From: Polaribacter sp. NJDZ03
Lineage (GTDB): Bacteria > Bacteroidota > Bacteroidia > Flavobacteriales > Flavobacteriaceae
NCBI RefSeq assembly: GCF_019263805.1
Contig: NZ_CP079195.1
Span: 499,501-563,500, forward strand
Direction of reading: 5' to 3'
Length of the DNA: 64,000 nt
Made by a program: the position numbers and the translations under genes. A model generated the notes under the pieces. The model was given only the letters and a program-made list of their open reading frames with translations, was not told the origin of the DNA and did no database searches. Below, one piece after another: positions 9,801-17,751 of the stretch (its first letter is position 1; every line of letters starts with the position of its first letter).

Positions 9801-10552
9801 AAAACGAGTATAAAAAGATAAAAAATAACTTCTGCAACTTGTTGCAAAGCACCCGCACAATCTCCTGTTTGTCCGCCAATCCATTTCTTAAAAAAACGAG
9901 CTACATACCAATACGTTATTAATAAAGGTATAAGACATAGAAATACTCTGTAGTTTTGAAAAAAGAAAAGAGGTAAAATTCCAAAAAAGAAAGAAATCAC
10001 TAAAGATTTTGTACTCATTTGTGTTGTTGTCGGCTTTATTTTAGAAGTTTCAATATCTCTTACATACGGATGCGTGTAGAGTAGGATAGTAGCAATAAAA
10101 CGACTAATGGCATGACCAGAAATAATAAGTAATGGAATGTTTATAGCGGATAAACTAAGCGCTTGTATTGCTGAAAATTTTAATAAAAGAATTGAAAATA
10201 ATCCTATAACTCCAAAAGTTCCTAATCTGGAATCTTTCATGATTAGTAAGATTTTTTCTTTGGTCCAGCCACCTCCAAAACCATCGCAAGAATCGGCAAA
10301 ACCATCTTCATGAAAAGCTCCAGTTGCCCAAATAGAAGAAATCATACTTAAAATAATAGAAATTTCTGGAGTAAAAAGAAACGTTGCCAAGTAGTAAACC
10401 AAAGCAGCAATAGATCCTACTAAAATACCTACTAAAGAAAAGTATCGGTTACTTTTATTTAGCATTTCAGAGGAATGCCCGACCCATTTTGGGCAAGGTA
10501 TTCTTGTAAAGAATAATATGGCTGTTAAAAAATAATGAATTTCTTTTTTCAT
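9785..10552 (-). CDS. cobS: adenosylcobinamide-GDP ribazoletransferase
   Basis: 255 residues from the ATG at 10552; the upstream in-frame start would overlap cobT and adds non-family residues. Family landmarks are FFTRIPCPKW near the N-terminus, GAFHEDGFADSCDGFGGGW with its acidic metal-binding residues, and the late GQTGDCAGALQQ segment. It is an integral membrane enzyme with several hydrophobic helices. It joins adenosylcobinamide-GDP to alpha-ribazole and releases GMP. Four bases separate it from cobT upstream. Confidence 0.93.
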   Translation of the reverse strand: MKKEIHYFLTAILFFTRIPCPKWVGHSSEMLNKSNRYFSLVGILVGSIAALVYYLATFLFTPEISIILSMISSIWATGAFHEDGFADSCDGFGGGWTKEKILLIMKDSRLGTFGVIGLFSILLLKFSAIQALSLSAINIPLLIISGHAISRFIATILLYTHPYVRDIETSKIKPTTTQMSTKSLVISFFFGILPLFFFQNYRVFLCLIPLLITYWYVARFFKKWIGGQTGDCAGALQQVAEVIFYLFILVLWRLY

Positions 10553-10556
10553 AGCT

Positions 10557-11594
10557 TTAAGCTTCGCTGATATTGGCGCTTTCAAAAGTAGCCATTTCGT
10601 TTAAAAATAGCACCGAAGATTGAATAATAGGCAGTGCAACTGCAGCTCCAGTACCTTCTCCGAGACGTAAACCTAAATTTAAAATAGGTTTTACATTTAA
10701 GTGATTTAATATTTTTTGATGCCCTTGTTCACCAGACGAATGTGTAAAAAGACAGTAATCAAGTACATTTTTATCAATAGCAAAAGCAGCTAACAAGGCA
10801 GCTGTAACAATAAATCCGTCAATTAGAATTGTCATTTTTAAAGCCGCTGCTTCTAAAATGGCACCCGTAATCATTACAATTTCGAAGCCACCAAAAGCAG
10901 TAAGTGCATCTATTGGTGAATGTATTGTTAATGAATGTTTATCGTATACTTGTCTTAAAACAATCTTTTTTTGTAGAAGACCTTCATCATTTAAACCTGT
11001 TCCTTTTCCCACACAATTCTCAATGTTAACGGCTGTAAAATAACTCATTAAAAGTGCTGCGGAAGAAGTGTTTCCAATCCCCATTTCACCAAAACCAATG
11101 GTATTACAGTTCTCTTTAAATAGAGTGTTTACAATTTCTTTTCCTTTTTCTAGCGCAGTATTACATTCTGTAATTGTCATCGCTTTTTCAGTAGAAAAAT
11201 CTTTGGTTCCTTTTGCTATTTTAGCAGATATTAATTGATTATTTGGAGTGAAATCTGCATTTACACCAGCATCAACAATTTTTAAATTGATGTTGTTTTG
11301 TTTGCAAAAAACATTAATTGCAGCACCTCCGTTTAAGAAATTTAGCACCATTTGTTGCGTTACTTCTTGCGGATATGGACTTACCTTTTTTGTTTTTGTA
11401 ATTCCGTGATCTGCAGCAAAAACAACAATTGTTGGTGTTGTAATTTTAGGTGTTAATGTGTTTTGTATGCTACCAATTTTAATAGCAATATCTTCTAACA
11501 TACCTAAAGCTCCGATAGGTTTTGTTTTAAAATCTATCTTTTTTTGAAGAGCATTTATTATTTCTTTAGAAAGAGGTGTAATTTTTGAAATCAT
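10557..11594 (-). CDS. cobT: nicotinate-nucleotide:dimethylbenzimidazole phosphoribosyltransferase
   Basis: 345 residues, the usual family length. Visible motifs are KPIGALGMLEDIA near the N-terminus, VFAADHGITK, GFGEMGIGNTSSAA, and a C-terminal LGLRLGEGTGAA glycine-rich loop that positions the catalytic Glu. It makes alpha-ribazole phosphate from the lower-ligand base and nicotinate mononucleotide in the cytoplasm. The gene starts three bases after cobU ends and is followed by cobS, so it is the second gene of the leftward operon. Confidence 0.94.
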   Translation of the reverse strand: MISKITPLSKEIINALQKKIDFKTKPIGALGMLEDIAIKIGSIQNTLTPKITTPTIVVFAADHGITKTKKVSPYPQEVTQQMVLNFLNGGAAINVFCKQNNINLKIVDAGVNADFTPNNQLISAKIAKGTKDFSTEKAMTITECNTALEKGKEIVNTLFKENCNTIGFGEMGIGNTSSAALLMSYFTAVNIENCVGKGTGLNDEGLLQKKIVLRQVYDKHSLTIHSPIDALTAFGGFEIVMITGAILEAAALKMTILIDGFIVTAALLAAFAIDKNVLDYCLFTHSSGEQGHQKILNHLNVKPILNLGLRLGEGTGAAVALPIIQSSVLFLNEMATFESANISEA

Positions 11595-11597
11595 GTT

Positions 11598-12101
11598 TTA
11601 TTTTAATTTTAAGGGCAATCCAGAAACCATAAAAGTTGCTTTATCTGCTTTTTTTGCAATAAATTGATTCATCCAGCCTTGTAGTTCTGTAAATTTTCTT
11701 CCAGATTCTGTAGTTGCATGTAATCCCATACCAATTTCATTAGAAATAATGATAATAGTAGCATCAATTTCTACTAGTTTTTCTATTTCTTTTTTGGCTA
11801 ATTTTAAAGATTCTTCTACATCATATTTAGTGTCAACATAAAAATTTGTTAACCATAATGTTACGCAGTCTACCACTACAGTAGATTTATCAACAATAAC
11901 AGCACTAATATTTTTTTCTTCCTCAATGGTTGTCCAACGTTTGTCTCTATCAGAAATGTGTCTTTCTACTCTTGTTTTAAAATCTTCATCCCAAATTCTA
12001 GAAGTTGCCAAATAAAAGGGGTTTTTAGAAATTTCTTCAGCTATTTTTTTGGCGTAACTACTTTTACCAGATCGTTCTCCGCCAGAAATATAATGAATCA
12101 T
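11598..12101 (-). CDS. cobU: adenosylcobinamide kinase / adenosylcobinamide-phosphate guanylyltransferase
   Basis: 167 residues, normal for CobU. The P-loop GGERSGKSSYA lies at 7-17. The ATSRIWDEDF and RHISDRDKRW segments contain the guanylylated His, and VVVDCVTLWLTN and ISNEIGMGLH follow. It phosphorylates adenosylcobinamide and then attaches GMP from GTP. It is the first gene of the leftward cob operon, diverging from the btuB side. No B12 box is visible in its own leader, so it may not be under riboswitch control. Confidence 0.93.
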   Translation of the reverse strand: MIHYISGGERSGKSSYAKKIAEEISKNPFYLATSRIWDEDFKTRVERHISDRDKRWTTIEEEKNISAVIVDKSTVVVDCVTLWLTNFYVDTKYDVEESLKLAKKEIEKLVEIDATIIIISNEIGMGLHATTESGRKFTELQGWMNQFIAKKADKATFMVSGLPLKLK

Positions 12102-12372
12102 AAAGTTGTATAAAATATAAATACAAAGGTTAGAAACATTTTGTTAAAAAGGAAAGAATATCTTAAATAGTATTTAAATTGCTTTTCTTTTATGATTTAT
12201 ACCTAAAGTTATCGAGAATTTTTAAAGTAGTTATTTTATAAAGATTTAAGAAATGTGGACGTTATATAAATAGAATATTTTCTTAAAATGATTTTCTGAG
12301 AATACTTAGAATTTTGGAATGAATTAAGCTAAAAATTTATTAATTATTAGATTCTAGTAATTAGAAATAATC

Positions 12373-12380
12373 TACATTTG
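12373..12380 (+). promoter_or_regulatory. btuB: -7 box TACATTTG driving the cobalamin riboswitch/btuB transcript
   Basis: Perfect TAnnTTTG match. A start about 7 bases after the box centre, near 12384, would begin just before the riboswitch structure. No -33 TTG is obvious. Confidence 0.6.
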
Positions 12381-12389
12381 TGAAGAATT

Positions 12390-12600
12390 TAGGTTTTGTT
12401 TTTTTGAGAACAAATTAAAAGGGAATTTGGTTAAATACCGAAGCTGTTCCCGCAACTGTAAGTTTATGCTGAATTTATTTCAGTACCTTATTTAAGGATG
12501 TTATTAACTCTTTTACCACTGGCAGAAGTATGTTGGGAAGGTATAGTAACATAAAAACAAGCCAGGAGACCTGCCTAGATTTTTGAAAAATTAAAACTTT
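12390..12600 (+). ncRNA. cobalamin riboswitch
   Basis: The conserved core of the AdoCbl/MeCbl riboswitch class is readable. AAAAGGGAAT followed by GGTT comes first, then CCGAAGCTGTTCCCGCAACTG with its GCAACTGTAA element, TACCACTGG, GGGAAGG, and the B12 box GCCAGGAGACCTGCC at 12561-12575. The btuB ATG follows 47 bases after the box, leaving room for a translational expression platform; no clear T-run terminator is seen. It should repress btuB and the BtuG-like gene when cobalamin is plentiful. Confidence 0.93.
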
Positions 12601-12622
12601 CGGGATAAAGGTTAAACAGATT

Positions 12623-14494
12623 ATGAAAAAACACTTATTTTTTACATTCTTTTTTATTATTACACAGGCTGTTTTAGCTCAAAATGATTCTATAAGAACT
12701 GTTTTGAAGGAAATAATTGTGGTTGCTGAACAAGAAAATAAAGTAATTGGACAAAAAAAAATAGAAATAGGAACTATTCAAATTATTAAAAATCCTATAA
12801 ACTTCACTAATTTATTAAGATACAATAGTCCCATTTCTTTTAGAGATTATGGTAATGGAGGTATTAGTACAGCTCGTTTTAGAGGAACTTCAGCTTCTAA
12901 TACGGCCGTTTTATGGAACGGAATTTCTATTAATGCAATGGGTAGCGGACAAACAGATTTTAACTCTTTGTCTGCAAGTATTTCAGATGAAATTGTTGTT
13001 AATAGTGGAGGAGGAAGTGTAGATTATGGTTCTGGTGCTATTGGTGGTACGGTACATTTAAATGACAATTTATCGTTTAAAAAACATAAAGATTTTAATT
13101 TATTTTCTTCTCACGGTAGTTTTAATACCACATCTAATTTCTTTAAAGCAAATGTTGGAACAGGGAAATGGGCTGTTAAGTTTGCAGCAACTTTAAATTA
13201 TTCTGATAACGATTATACGTTTATAGATACTCGTTATAAAAATAACGACGGTAGTTTATTGAAAAATGAAAATGGAGTTTATAAAAATTATGGGGTAAAC
13301 TTTAGTTTAGGATATAAAATTACAGACAAAAACAAGCTTTACTTTTATACGACTGGTTATTATGGTGATCGTTTGTTTTCTGATGGATTACCAAATCCTG
13401 CTGCTGGTAGCGAAAGAAATGAAGACTTTAATCAAAGAAATTTACTAAAATGGAAATATACTTTTTCTAATTTTACACAAACTGTAAACGTAGCTTATTT
13501 AACACAAGAATATAGGTATTATGATGACAAAAATGCTACAGATTTTGTTTTTGGAAAATCAAAAAACTATAATATTAACTATAATTTAAAGTATCGCTTT
13601 TCTAATTATTTAAAAATGGAAACGTCTTTTATTTATGATGAAAACATAGGAACAACAAATGATATTTTATCAAAAAGTAGAACATTTTTTGCAGCCTTGG
13701 CAAAAGTCACCTACAAGCCTACGGATAAATTAACAACAGCAATTAACTTTAGAAAAGAATCTAATTCAGATTTTAAAGTTCCTTTATTAGTTTCTCTTGC
13801 TGCAGAACAAGAAATTACAGATAATTTATTGTTAAAAGCAAATCTATCTACTAATTATAGAATACCAACTTTTAATGAATTGTATTGGCCAGTGGTTGGT
13901 AATTTAGATTTAATACCAGAAGAGTCTGTTCAGGGAGAATTGGGTGCTACTTTTAAGAAAAAGAATATAGAAATTACTTCTTCACTTTTCTATATTCATT
14001 TAAAAAATAAGATTTTATGGTTGCCAACCGCAGCGTCTAATTTATGGAGACCCAGAAATGTAGGCGATGTTACACATAGTGGAGTTGAAACGGCTATAAA
14101 ATTATCAAAAAAAATTAATAAGCATTCTTTTAATTTTTCTACCAATTATACATTTACGTTAGCAAAAAATAAAGAAACGGATACCTTTCTGCCTTATGCG
14201 CCTATACATCTGTTAAATTTCAACTTAGATTATGAGTATAAAAAAATCTCTTTTTTTATTCAGCATTTATATCAAAGTAAAGTTTATACAAATGAAATTA
14301 ACATCGATTTTTACTCCTTAAATTCTTTAAATGTCTCTAATTTTGGTAGTGATTTTAAGGTGTTTGAAAATCAAAAAAATACAATAAAAATAGGTTTTAA
14401 AGTTAATAATATATTTAATAATGTGTATTATTTTTCAAATTTACGTCCTATGCCAGGAAGAAATTATAACATTAATTTAAACTATAAATTTTAA
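12623..14494 (+). CDS. btuB: TonB-dependent cobalamin/corrinoid receptor
   Basis: 623 residues, the size of BtuB rather than of the larger SusC-type receptors. A signal peptide (1-19, ending in LAQ) is followed by a plug domain (about 35-150, with TARFRGTSASNTAVLWNGI and a Ser/Gly-rich end). A 22-strand barrel follows, ending in the aromatic-terminated YNINLNYKF. It would import corrinoids across the outer membrane using TonB energy. The upstream cobalamin riboswitch fixes the substrate class. The BtuG-like partner starts five bases after the stop. Confidence 0.92.
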   Translation: MKKHLFFTFFFIITQAVLAQNDSIRTVLKEIIVVAEQENKVIGQKKIEIGTIQIIKNPINFTNLLRYNSPISFRDYGNGGISTARFRGTSASNTAVLWNGISINAMGSGQTDFNSLSASISDEIVVNSGGGSVDYGSGAIGGTVHLNDNLSFKKHKDFNLFSSHGSFNTTSNFFKANVGTGKWAVKFAATLNYSDNDYTFIDTRYKNNDGSLLKNENGVYKNYGVNFSLGYKITDKNKLYFYTTGYYGDRLFSDGLPNPAAGSERNEDFNQRNLLKWKYTFSNFTQTVNVAYLTQEYRYYDDKNATDFVFGKSKNYNINYNLKYRFSNYLKMETSFIYDENIGTTNDILSKSRTFFAALAKVTYKPTDKLTTAINFRKESNSDFKVPLLVSLAAEQEITDNLLLKANLSTNYRIPTFNELYWPVVGNLDLIPEESVQGELGATFKKKNIEITSSLFYIHLKNKILWLPTAASNLWRPRNVGDVTHSGVETAIKLSKKINKHSFNFSTNYTFTLAKNKETDTFLPYAPIHLLNFNLDYEYKKISFFIQHLYQSKVYTNEINIDFYSLNSLNVSNFGSDFKVFENQKNTIKIGFKVNNIFNNVYYFSNLRPMPGRNYNINLNYKF

Positions 14495-14499
14495 TACAA

Positions 14500-15585
14500 A
14501 TGAAGATTACAAAATCAATTTTTAAACTATTCGTACTTAGTTTAGTTTTTACATCATGTTCAAATAATGATGAAGAATTCCCAGAAATAACAGGTAATTA
14601 TAAAGACGGAATTATTGTTAGTGCAGAAGGTAGTTTCAAAAGTAAAGATGGTTCTATTTCTTATGTAAATGAGAATTTAAATAGATTGGCAACAAATTTT
14701 ATATACACAGGAGTAAATAATGCTCAATTAGGTGGCCTAATACAATCTATAGCTTTTTCAGATACAGAAGCTTATATTATTTTAAATGATGTGAATACAA
14801 TTATTGTTGCAGATAGATATACTTTTAAGAAAATTACAGAAATTAATACAGGTTTAGCAAACCCTAGATACATGGCAATTTCTAATGGTAAAGGGTATGT
14901 TACTAATTGGGGGGCAACTAATTATACTACAAATGATGATTATTTAGCTGTTATTGACTTGTCTACAAATACCTTAGAAGCTTCAACGATTTCTTTAAGT
15001 TATGGTGTAGAACAAATAGTAGCTAGTAACAATAAGTTATATATAACTCATCAAGGAGCGTATTCTTCTAATAATATTGTTTCTGTGGTAGATTTATCAG
15101 CAGGAAATACAGTTACTGAAATTGAAGTAAATGATAATCCAGATGAAATTATTGTAGATAATTCAGGTAATTTAATTGTTTTATGTGAGGGAAATACGAT
15201 TTATGATACAACAGATTGGTCTGTTATAGGTAGAACTACTTCTTCAATTTCTTTCATCAACACATCAACAAAAACTGTTACAAATCAAATAGAGTTCGCT
15301 GATCAGGAAAAAGCATCTTTAATGTCTTATGAAAACGGTACTATATACTATTATAAAGGTGCTGATAGCACTTTATATTCTATTGATGAGTCTGCTACTG
15401 CTTTAGCAACATCTGGTATAAATACAGGTAGTATTTATGGTATGGCGGTTAAAGATAATAAGTTGTTTACCACAAGTTATAGCTTTACAGCTTTAAGTAA
15501 ATTAATCGTTACAGATTTATCTACTAAAGAAGAAATTTACACTGCACCAGTAGGTTTAGGTGCTTCAAAAATATACTTTAATTAA
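14500..15585 (+). CDS. BtuG-like surface beta-propeller lipoprotein (DUF5074/YncE-like)
   Basis: 361 residues with a lipoprotein signal (Cys20 in FTSC). Repeated blades follow, each with a pattern like NPRYMAISNGKGYVTNWG, typical of YncE/DUF5074 seven-bladed propellers. In Bacteroides the BtuG member of this family sits on top of BtuB and captures B12 with extreme affinity. Here it follows btuB by five bases under the same riboswitch, so the same role is likely. A strong terminator closes the unit at 15621. Exact orthology to BtuG is inferred from context. Confidence 0.8.
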   Translation: MKITKSIFKLFVLSLVFTSCSNNDEEFPEITGNYKDGIIVSAEGSFKSKDGSISYVNENLNRLATNFIYTGVNNAQLGGLIQSIAFSDTEAYIILNDVNTIIVADRYTFKKITEINTGLANPRYMAISNGKGYVTNWGATNYTTNDDYLAVIDLSTNTLEASTISLSYGVEQIVASNNKLYITHQGAYSSNNIVSVVDLSAGNTVTEIEVNDNPDEIIVDNSGNLIVLCEGNTIYDTTDWSVIGRTTSSISFINTSTKTVTNQIEFADQEKASLMSYENGTIYYYKGADSTLYSIDESATALATSGINTGSIYGMAVKDNKLFTTSYSFTALSKLIVTDLSTKEEIYTAPVGLGASKIYFN

Positions 15586-15620
15586 GAAAGAATAGCATTA
15601 GAAAAAGGGAAGAAGAAGAG

Positions 15621-15658
15621 CTCCATTTGTTTAAGAAATTAAACAAATGGAGTTTTTT
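15621..15658 (+). terminator. terminator of the btuB-BtuG-like operon
   Basis: Perfect 13-bp stem (CTCCATTTGTTTA with its complement), 6-base loop, then six T. It lies just before the stop of the convergent gene. Confidence 0.88.
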
Positions 15659-15660
15659 GA

Positions 15661-16173
15661 TTACAATAACTTTTTTACTTCATTTTTAATAAAACCAATA
15701 GCAGTATCCGTTGGTGGTAAGGTTTTAGAGTAATCGATAATCACCTTTTCCCGCAGTTCATTGGCTGTTTCTGCCGTTTCTGCAACTTGTCTTAATTTAT
15801 TAATAATCGTGTTTTTTGTAGCCACAACTGCTGTCCAAGTATCGTCTGTAATATACATTTGCTGCACTAAATTATGTTCAAACTCTTGGTCTATATTTGC
15901 AATCAACAATTGTAAATAATCTTGCGTATCCTCTGTAATTGGTTTAATTCTCACCAACATTTTAACAGGATTAATACGCTCACAAAACAACAACATTCTT
16001 TCGTAAGCTTGTAGTTTTATAGGTAAAGCTTCTTTTTTTCTTTGAGATAATAACGCTGTTTTTTCATCAGAATTTAGCTTTATTATCAATCTATTAAATA
16101 TATAATAAGCAACGAAACCGGTAACAGTAGCGGGTAGAATATATGCAATGCTTTCTATTAGTTTATCTTCCAT
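15661..16173 (-). CDS. conserved small membrane-anchored protein of unknown function
   Basis: 170 residues. One N-terminal membrane segment (about 8-27, IAYILPATVTGFVAYYIF) is followed by a long, mostly helical cytoplasmic part with RKKEALPIKLQAYERMLLFCERI. I recognise it as a conserved Bacteroidota family without known function, and no catalytic motif is visible. It is the last gene of a leftward cassette after DUF3307, separated by three bases, so it is probably co-expressed with satD and the DUF3307 gene. Confidence 0.7.
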   Translation of the reverse strand: MEDKLIESIAYILPATVTGFVAYYIFNRLIIKLNSDEKTALLSQRKKEALPIKLQAYERMLLFCERINPVKMLVRIKPITEDTQDYLQLLIANIDQEFEHNLVQQMYITDDTWTAVVATKNTIINKLRQVAETAETANELREKVIIDYSKTLPPTDTAIGFIKNEVKKLL

Positions 16174-16176
16174 AAA

Positions 16177-16896
16177 TTAGATGAATTTTAAAGTGTACAA
16201 ATATAATACTCCTAAAAAGATAGCAATACCAAAACTTAATAAAGTACCAATTAAAATATATTCCGTTAATTTTCTGTCTTTAGATGATGTTAAATCTCCA
16301 AATCTAAAAACAGATTTTGCTGCTAGTAGAAAGCCGATTGCTTCCCAATGATTGGTAATTACAAACGTAAATACAAATAAACGTTCTAGAATACCAATAT
16401 AACGACCTGCTTTTTCGAGAGAATCATCATTTTCTTTTTTACTTTCAGGATTCCATTGTGTAATTATTATTTTAATGATAATTGCGGAAACAAAAATAAC
16501 CAACAGTAAAAAGATAATTAATAATAAGATTTGATCTGTTATTAAGTTTTCAGTTGATAAAGAAAAATCAACATAAAAAGAAGTTGCAAACACTAATACA
16601 CTAAGATGCAAAACTTGATCTATAAAAAACCAAATTCGTTTTGTTTTCTTTTTTTGGAGATAGAGTTTTAAAAGATCTATACCATAATGAGATATTATAA
16701 CTAACAGAAAAGCGAGCCAATATTCTTGTAATTTAAGTTGAAGGACTAGTAATAATAAAATAGCATGAATTCCTATATGGAAGTATAATTTTATCGACTT
16801 TACTTTCTTTTCTTCTTTGTCTTTTACCCATTTTTCTGGCTGAAAAACAAAATCACCTAAAATATGAGTTAACAAAAGTTTTAAAAATAAGAGCAT
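16177..16896 (-). CDS. DUF3307 family multi-pass membrane protein
   Basis: 239 residues. The N-terminal motif LTHILGDFVFQPEKWV is the DUF3307 signature. Five to six hydrophobic helices follow, including a His-bearing helix (FHIGIHAILLLL) and HYGIDLLKLY. The biochemical role is unknown. It starts one base after the satD stop; satD and DUF3307 genes recur together in bacteria, so a joint function is likely. No transport or enzyme motif can be assigned. Confidence 0.8.
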   Translation of the reverse strand: MLLFLKLLLTHILGDFVFQPEKWVKDKEEKKVKSIKLYFHIGIHAILLLLVLQLKLQEYWLAFLLVIISHYGIDLLKLYLQKKKTKRIWFFIDQVLHLSVLVFATSFYVDFSLSTENLITDQILLLIIFLLLVIFVSAIIIKIIITQWNPESKKENDDSLEKAGRYIGILERLFVFTFVITNHWEAIGFLLAAKSVFRFGDLTSSKDRKLTEYILIGTLLSFGIAIFLGVLYLYTLKFI

Positions 16897-16897
16897 T

Positions 16898-17512
16898 TTA
16901 TAAATGTATTTTTTGATTGATAATTTTTCTAAAACGCTTTTCTAGTTTCATTACAGATTCAAATCCTGCTCTTTTTTGCCTTTCGCTTACTCTTCCTTGG
17001 GTAATTCCTAAAACTGCAGCAATTTCTTTTTGAGTACTATTTACAGACTCTAAAGAGAGTTTAAAAACTTCGGCAGAATTTTGCGTCCAAGAATCCATGG
17101 TTAATAAAGCTAAGTCAAAAGCAATATTTAATTCTTCATCAATTTCTTGCCAAGGTGTTTTAATCGCAATAGTTTGCTTCTTTAAGTAAGTGTCAAATGC
17201 ATAGCCAGAATTTACAAAAGCTTCTCCGTTAGAGGCTGTAACCTCTGGAGCATTAAATTCTTTTTCTCCAATTCCAATGCCAATTCTAACATCTATATCT
17301 ACTGTAGATTTTAAATGAGATTTCAACTTTAGAGCTGCGTAAAATGCCTTTTCAGAGTTTTCTATTTCTAATTGAAAGCTATCTCCTCTGTAAATCTGCC
17401 AATATTTTGGAGAATCACCAAAAGTATTCAACGCTTCTTTTAGAGTTTCTAACCAAAAATTGTCATCCTTCTTTCTAGAATTGATGATGTCGCCTGTTAA
17501 AATACTAGTCAT
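16898..17512 (-). CDS. SatD family protein with C-terminal HTH
   Basis: 204 residues. The N-terminal SatD-like domain begins TSILTGDIINSRKK and includes YRGDSFQLE and VRIGIGIGEKEF, reminiscent of nucleotide-cyclase-like folds. The C-terminus (about 158-200, TQKEIAAVLGITQGRVSERQKRAGF) is a helix-turn-helix. It heads the leftward cassette with the DUF3307 and small membrane protein genes. The HTH and the three palindromes directly upstream (17566-17643) suggest that it binds them and controls its own cassette (inference). SatD function is only loosely known. Confidence 0.8.
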   Translation of the reverse strand: MTSILTGDIINSRKKDDNFWLETLKEALNTFGDSPKYWQIYRGDSFQLEIENSEKAFYAALKLKSHLKSTVDIDVRIGIGIGEKEFNAPEVTASNGEAFVNSGYAFDTYLKKQTIAIKTPWQEIDEELNIAFDLALLTMDSWTQNSAEVFKLSLESVNSTQKEIAAVLGITQGRVSERQKRAGFESVMKLEKRFRKIINQKIHL

Positions 17513-17565
17513 TTGTGAATCTTAATTTTTAGCTAATATATCATTTATTTAACTAAAAGTCAATA

Positions 17566-17643
17566 TTATCTGCCTGTAAGCAGATAAACACAATTATCTG
17601 TCTATAGGCAGATAATTGTGTTTATCTGTTCTAGGGCAGATAT
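17566..17643. promoter_or_regulatory. array of three 22-bp palindromic operators at exact 28-bp spacing
   Basis: Three imperfect palindromes with arms TTATCTG and CAGATAA (last copy CAGATAT) start at 17566, 17594 and 17622. The six centre bases vary around CTATAG. The middle copy extends to a 38-bp near-perfect palindrome (17586-17623) with one mismatched pair. The array starts 53 bases before the satD start and ends 108 bases before uvrD, so it could act on either or both genes. Confidence 0.75.
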
Positions 17644-17751
17644 CGTTATGATTTGTTATGTATAAATTGTGAATAAATAGTATTCATCTTCTTTTATAGA
17701 AACGAATAGTTTGGTTAATTTCACGCTTTCAAATTCTTTCAAAATAAACTA

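Larger units (their letters stand above)
12102..12622. other. 521-base divergent control region between cobU and btuB
   Basis: The left part (about 12102-12370) is AT-rich and presumably holds the leftward cob promoter; a near-match to the -7 box (AACCTTTG on the minus strand) lies at about 12128-12135. The right part carries the rightward promoter at 12373 and the cobalamin riboswitch. No coding frame is convincing. Confidence 0.7.

Noticed and set aside
9801..9884. Longer N-terminus for cobC
   Set aside because: The extra residues overlap cobS and are not family-like; the RHT motif starts right after the ATG at 9800.
15661..17512. Toxin-antitoxin or phage-defence cassette reading of satD-DUF3307
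   Set aside because: No toxin, nuclease or antitoxin-size partner is present; nothing beyond gene pairing supports defence.
17566..17643. Possible minimal CRISPR array
   Set aside because: The repeats are 22 bp with only 6-bp gaps, each is itself palindromic, and no cas gene is near. An operator array fits better.
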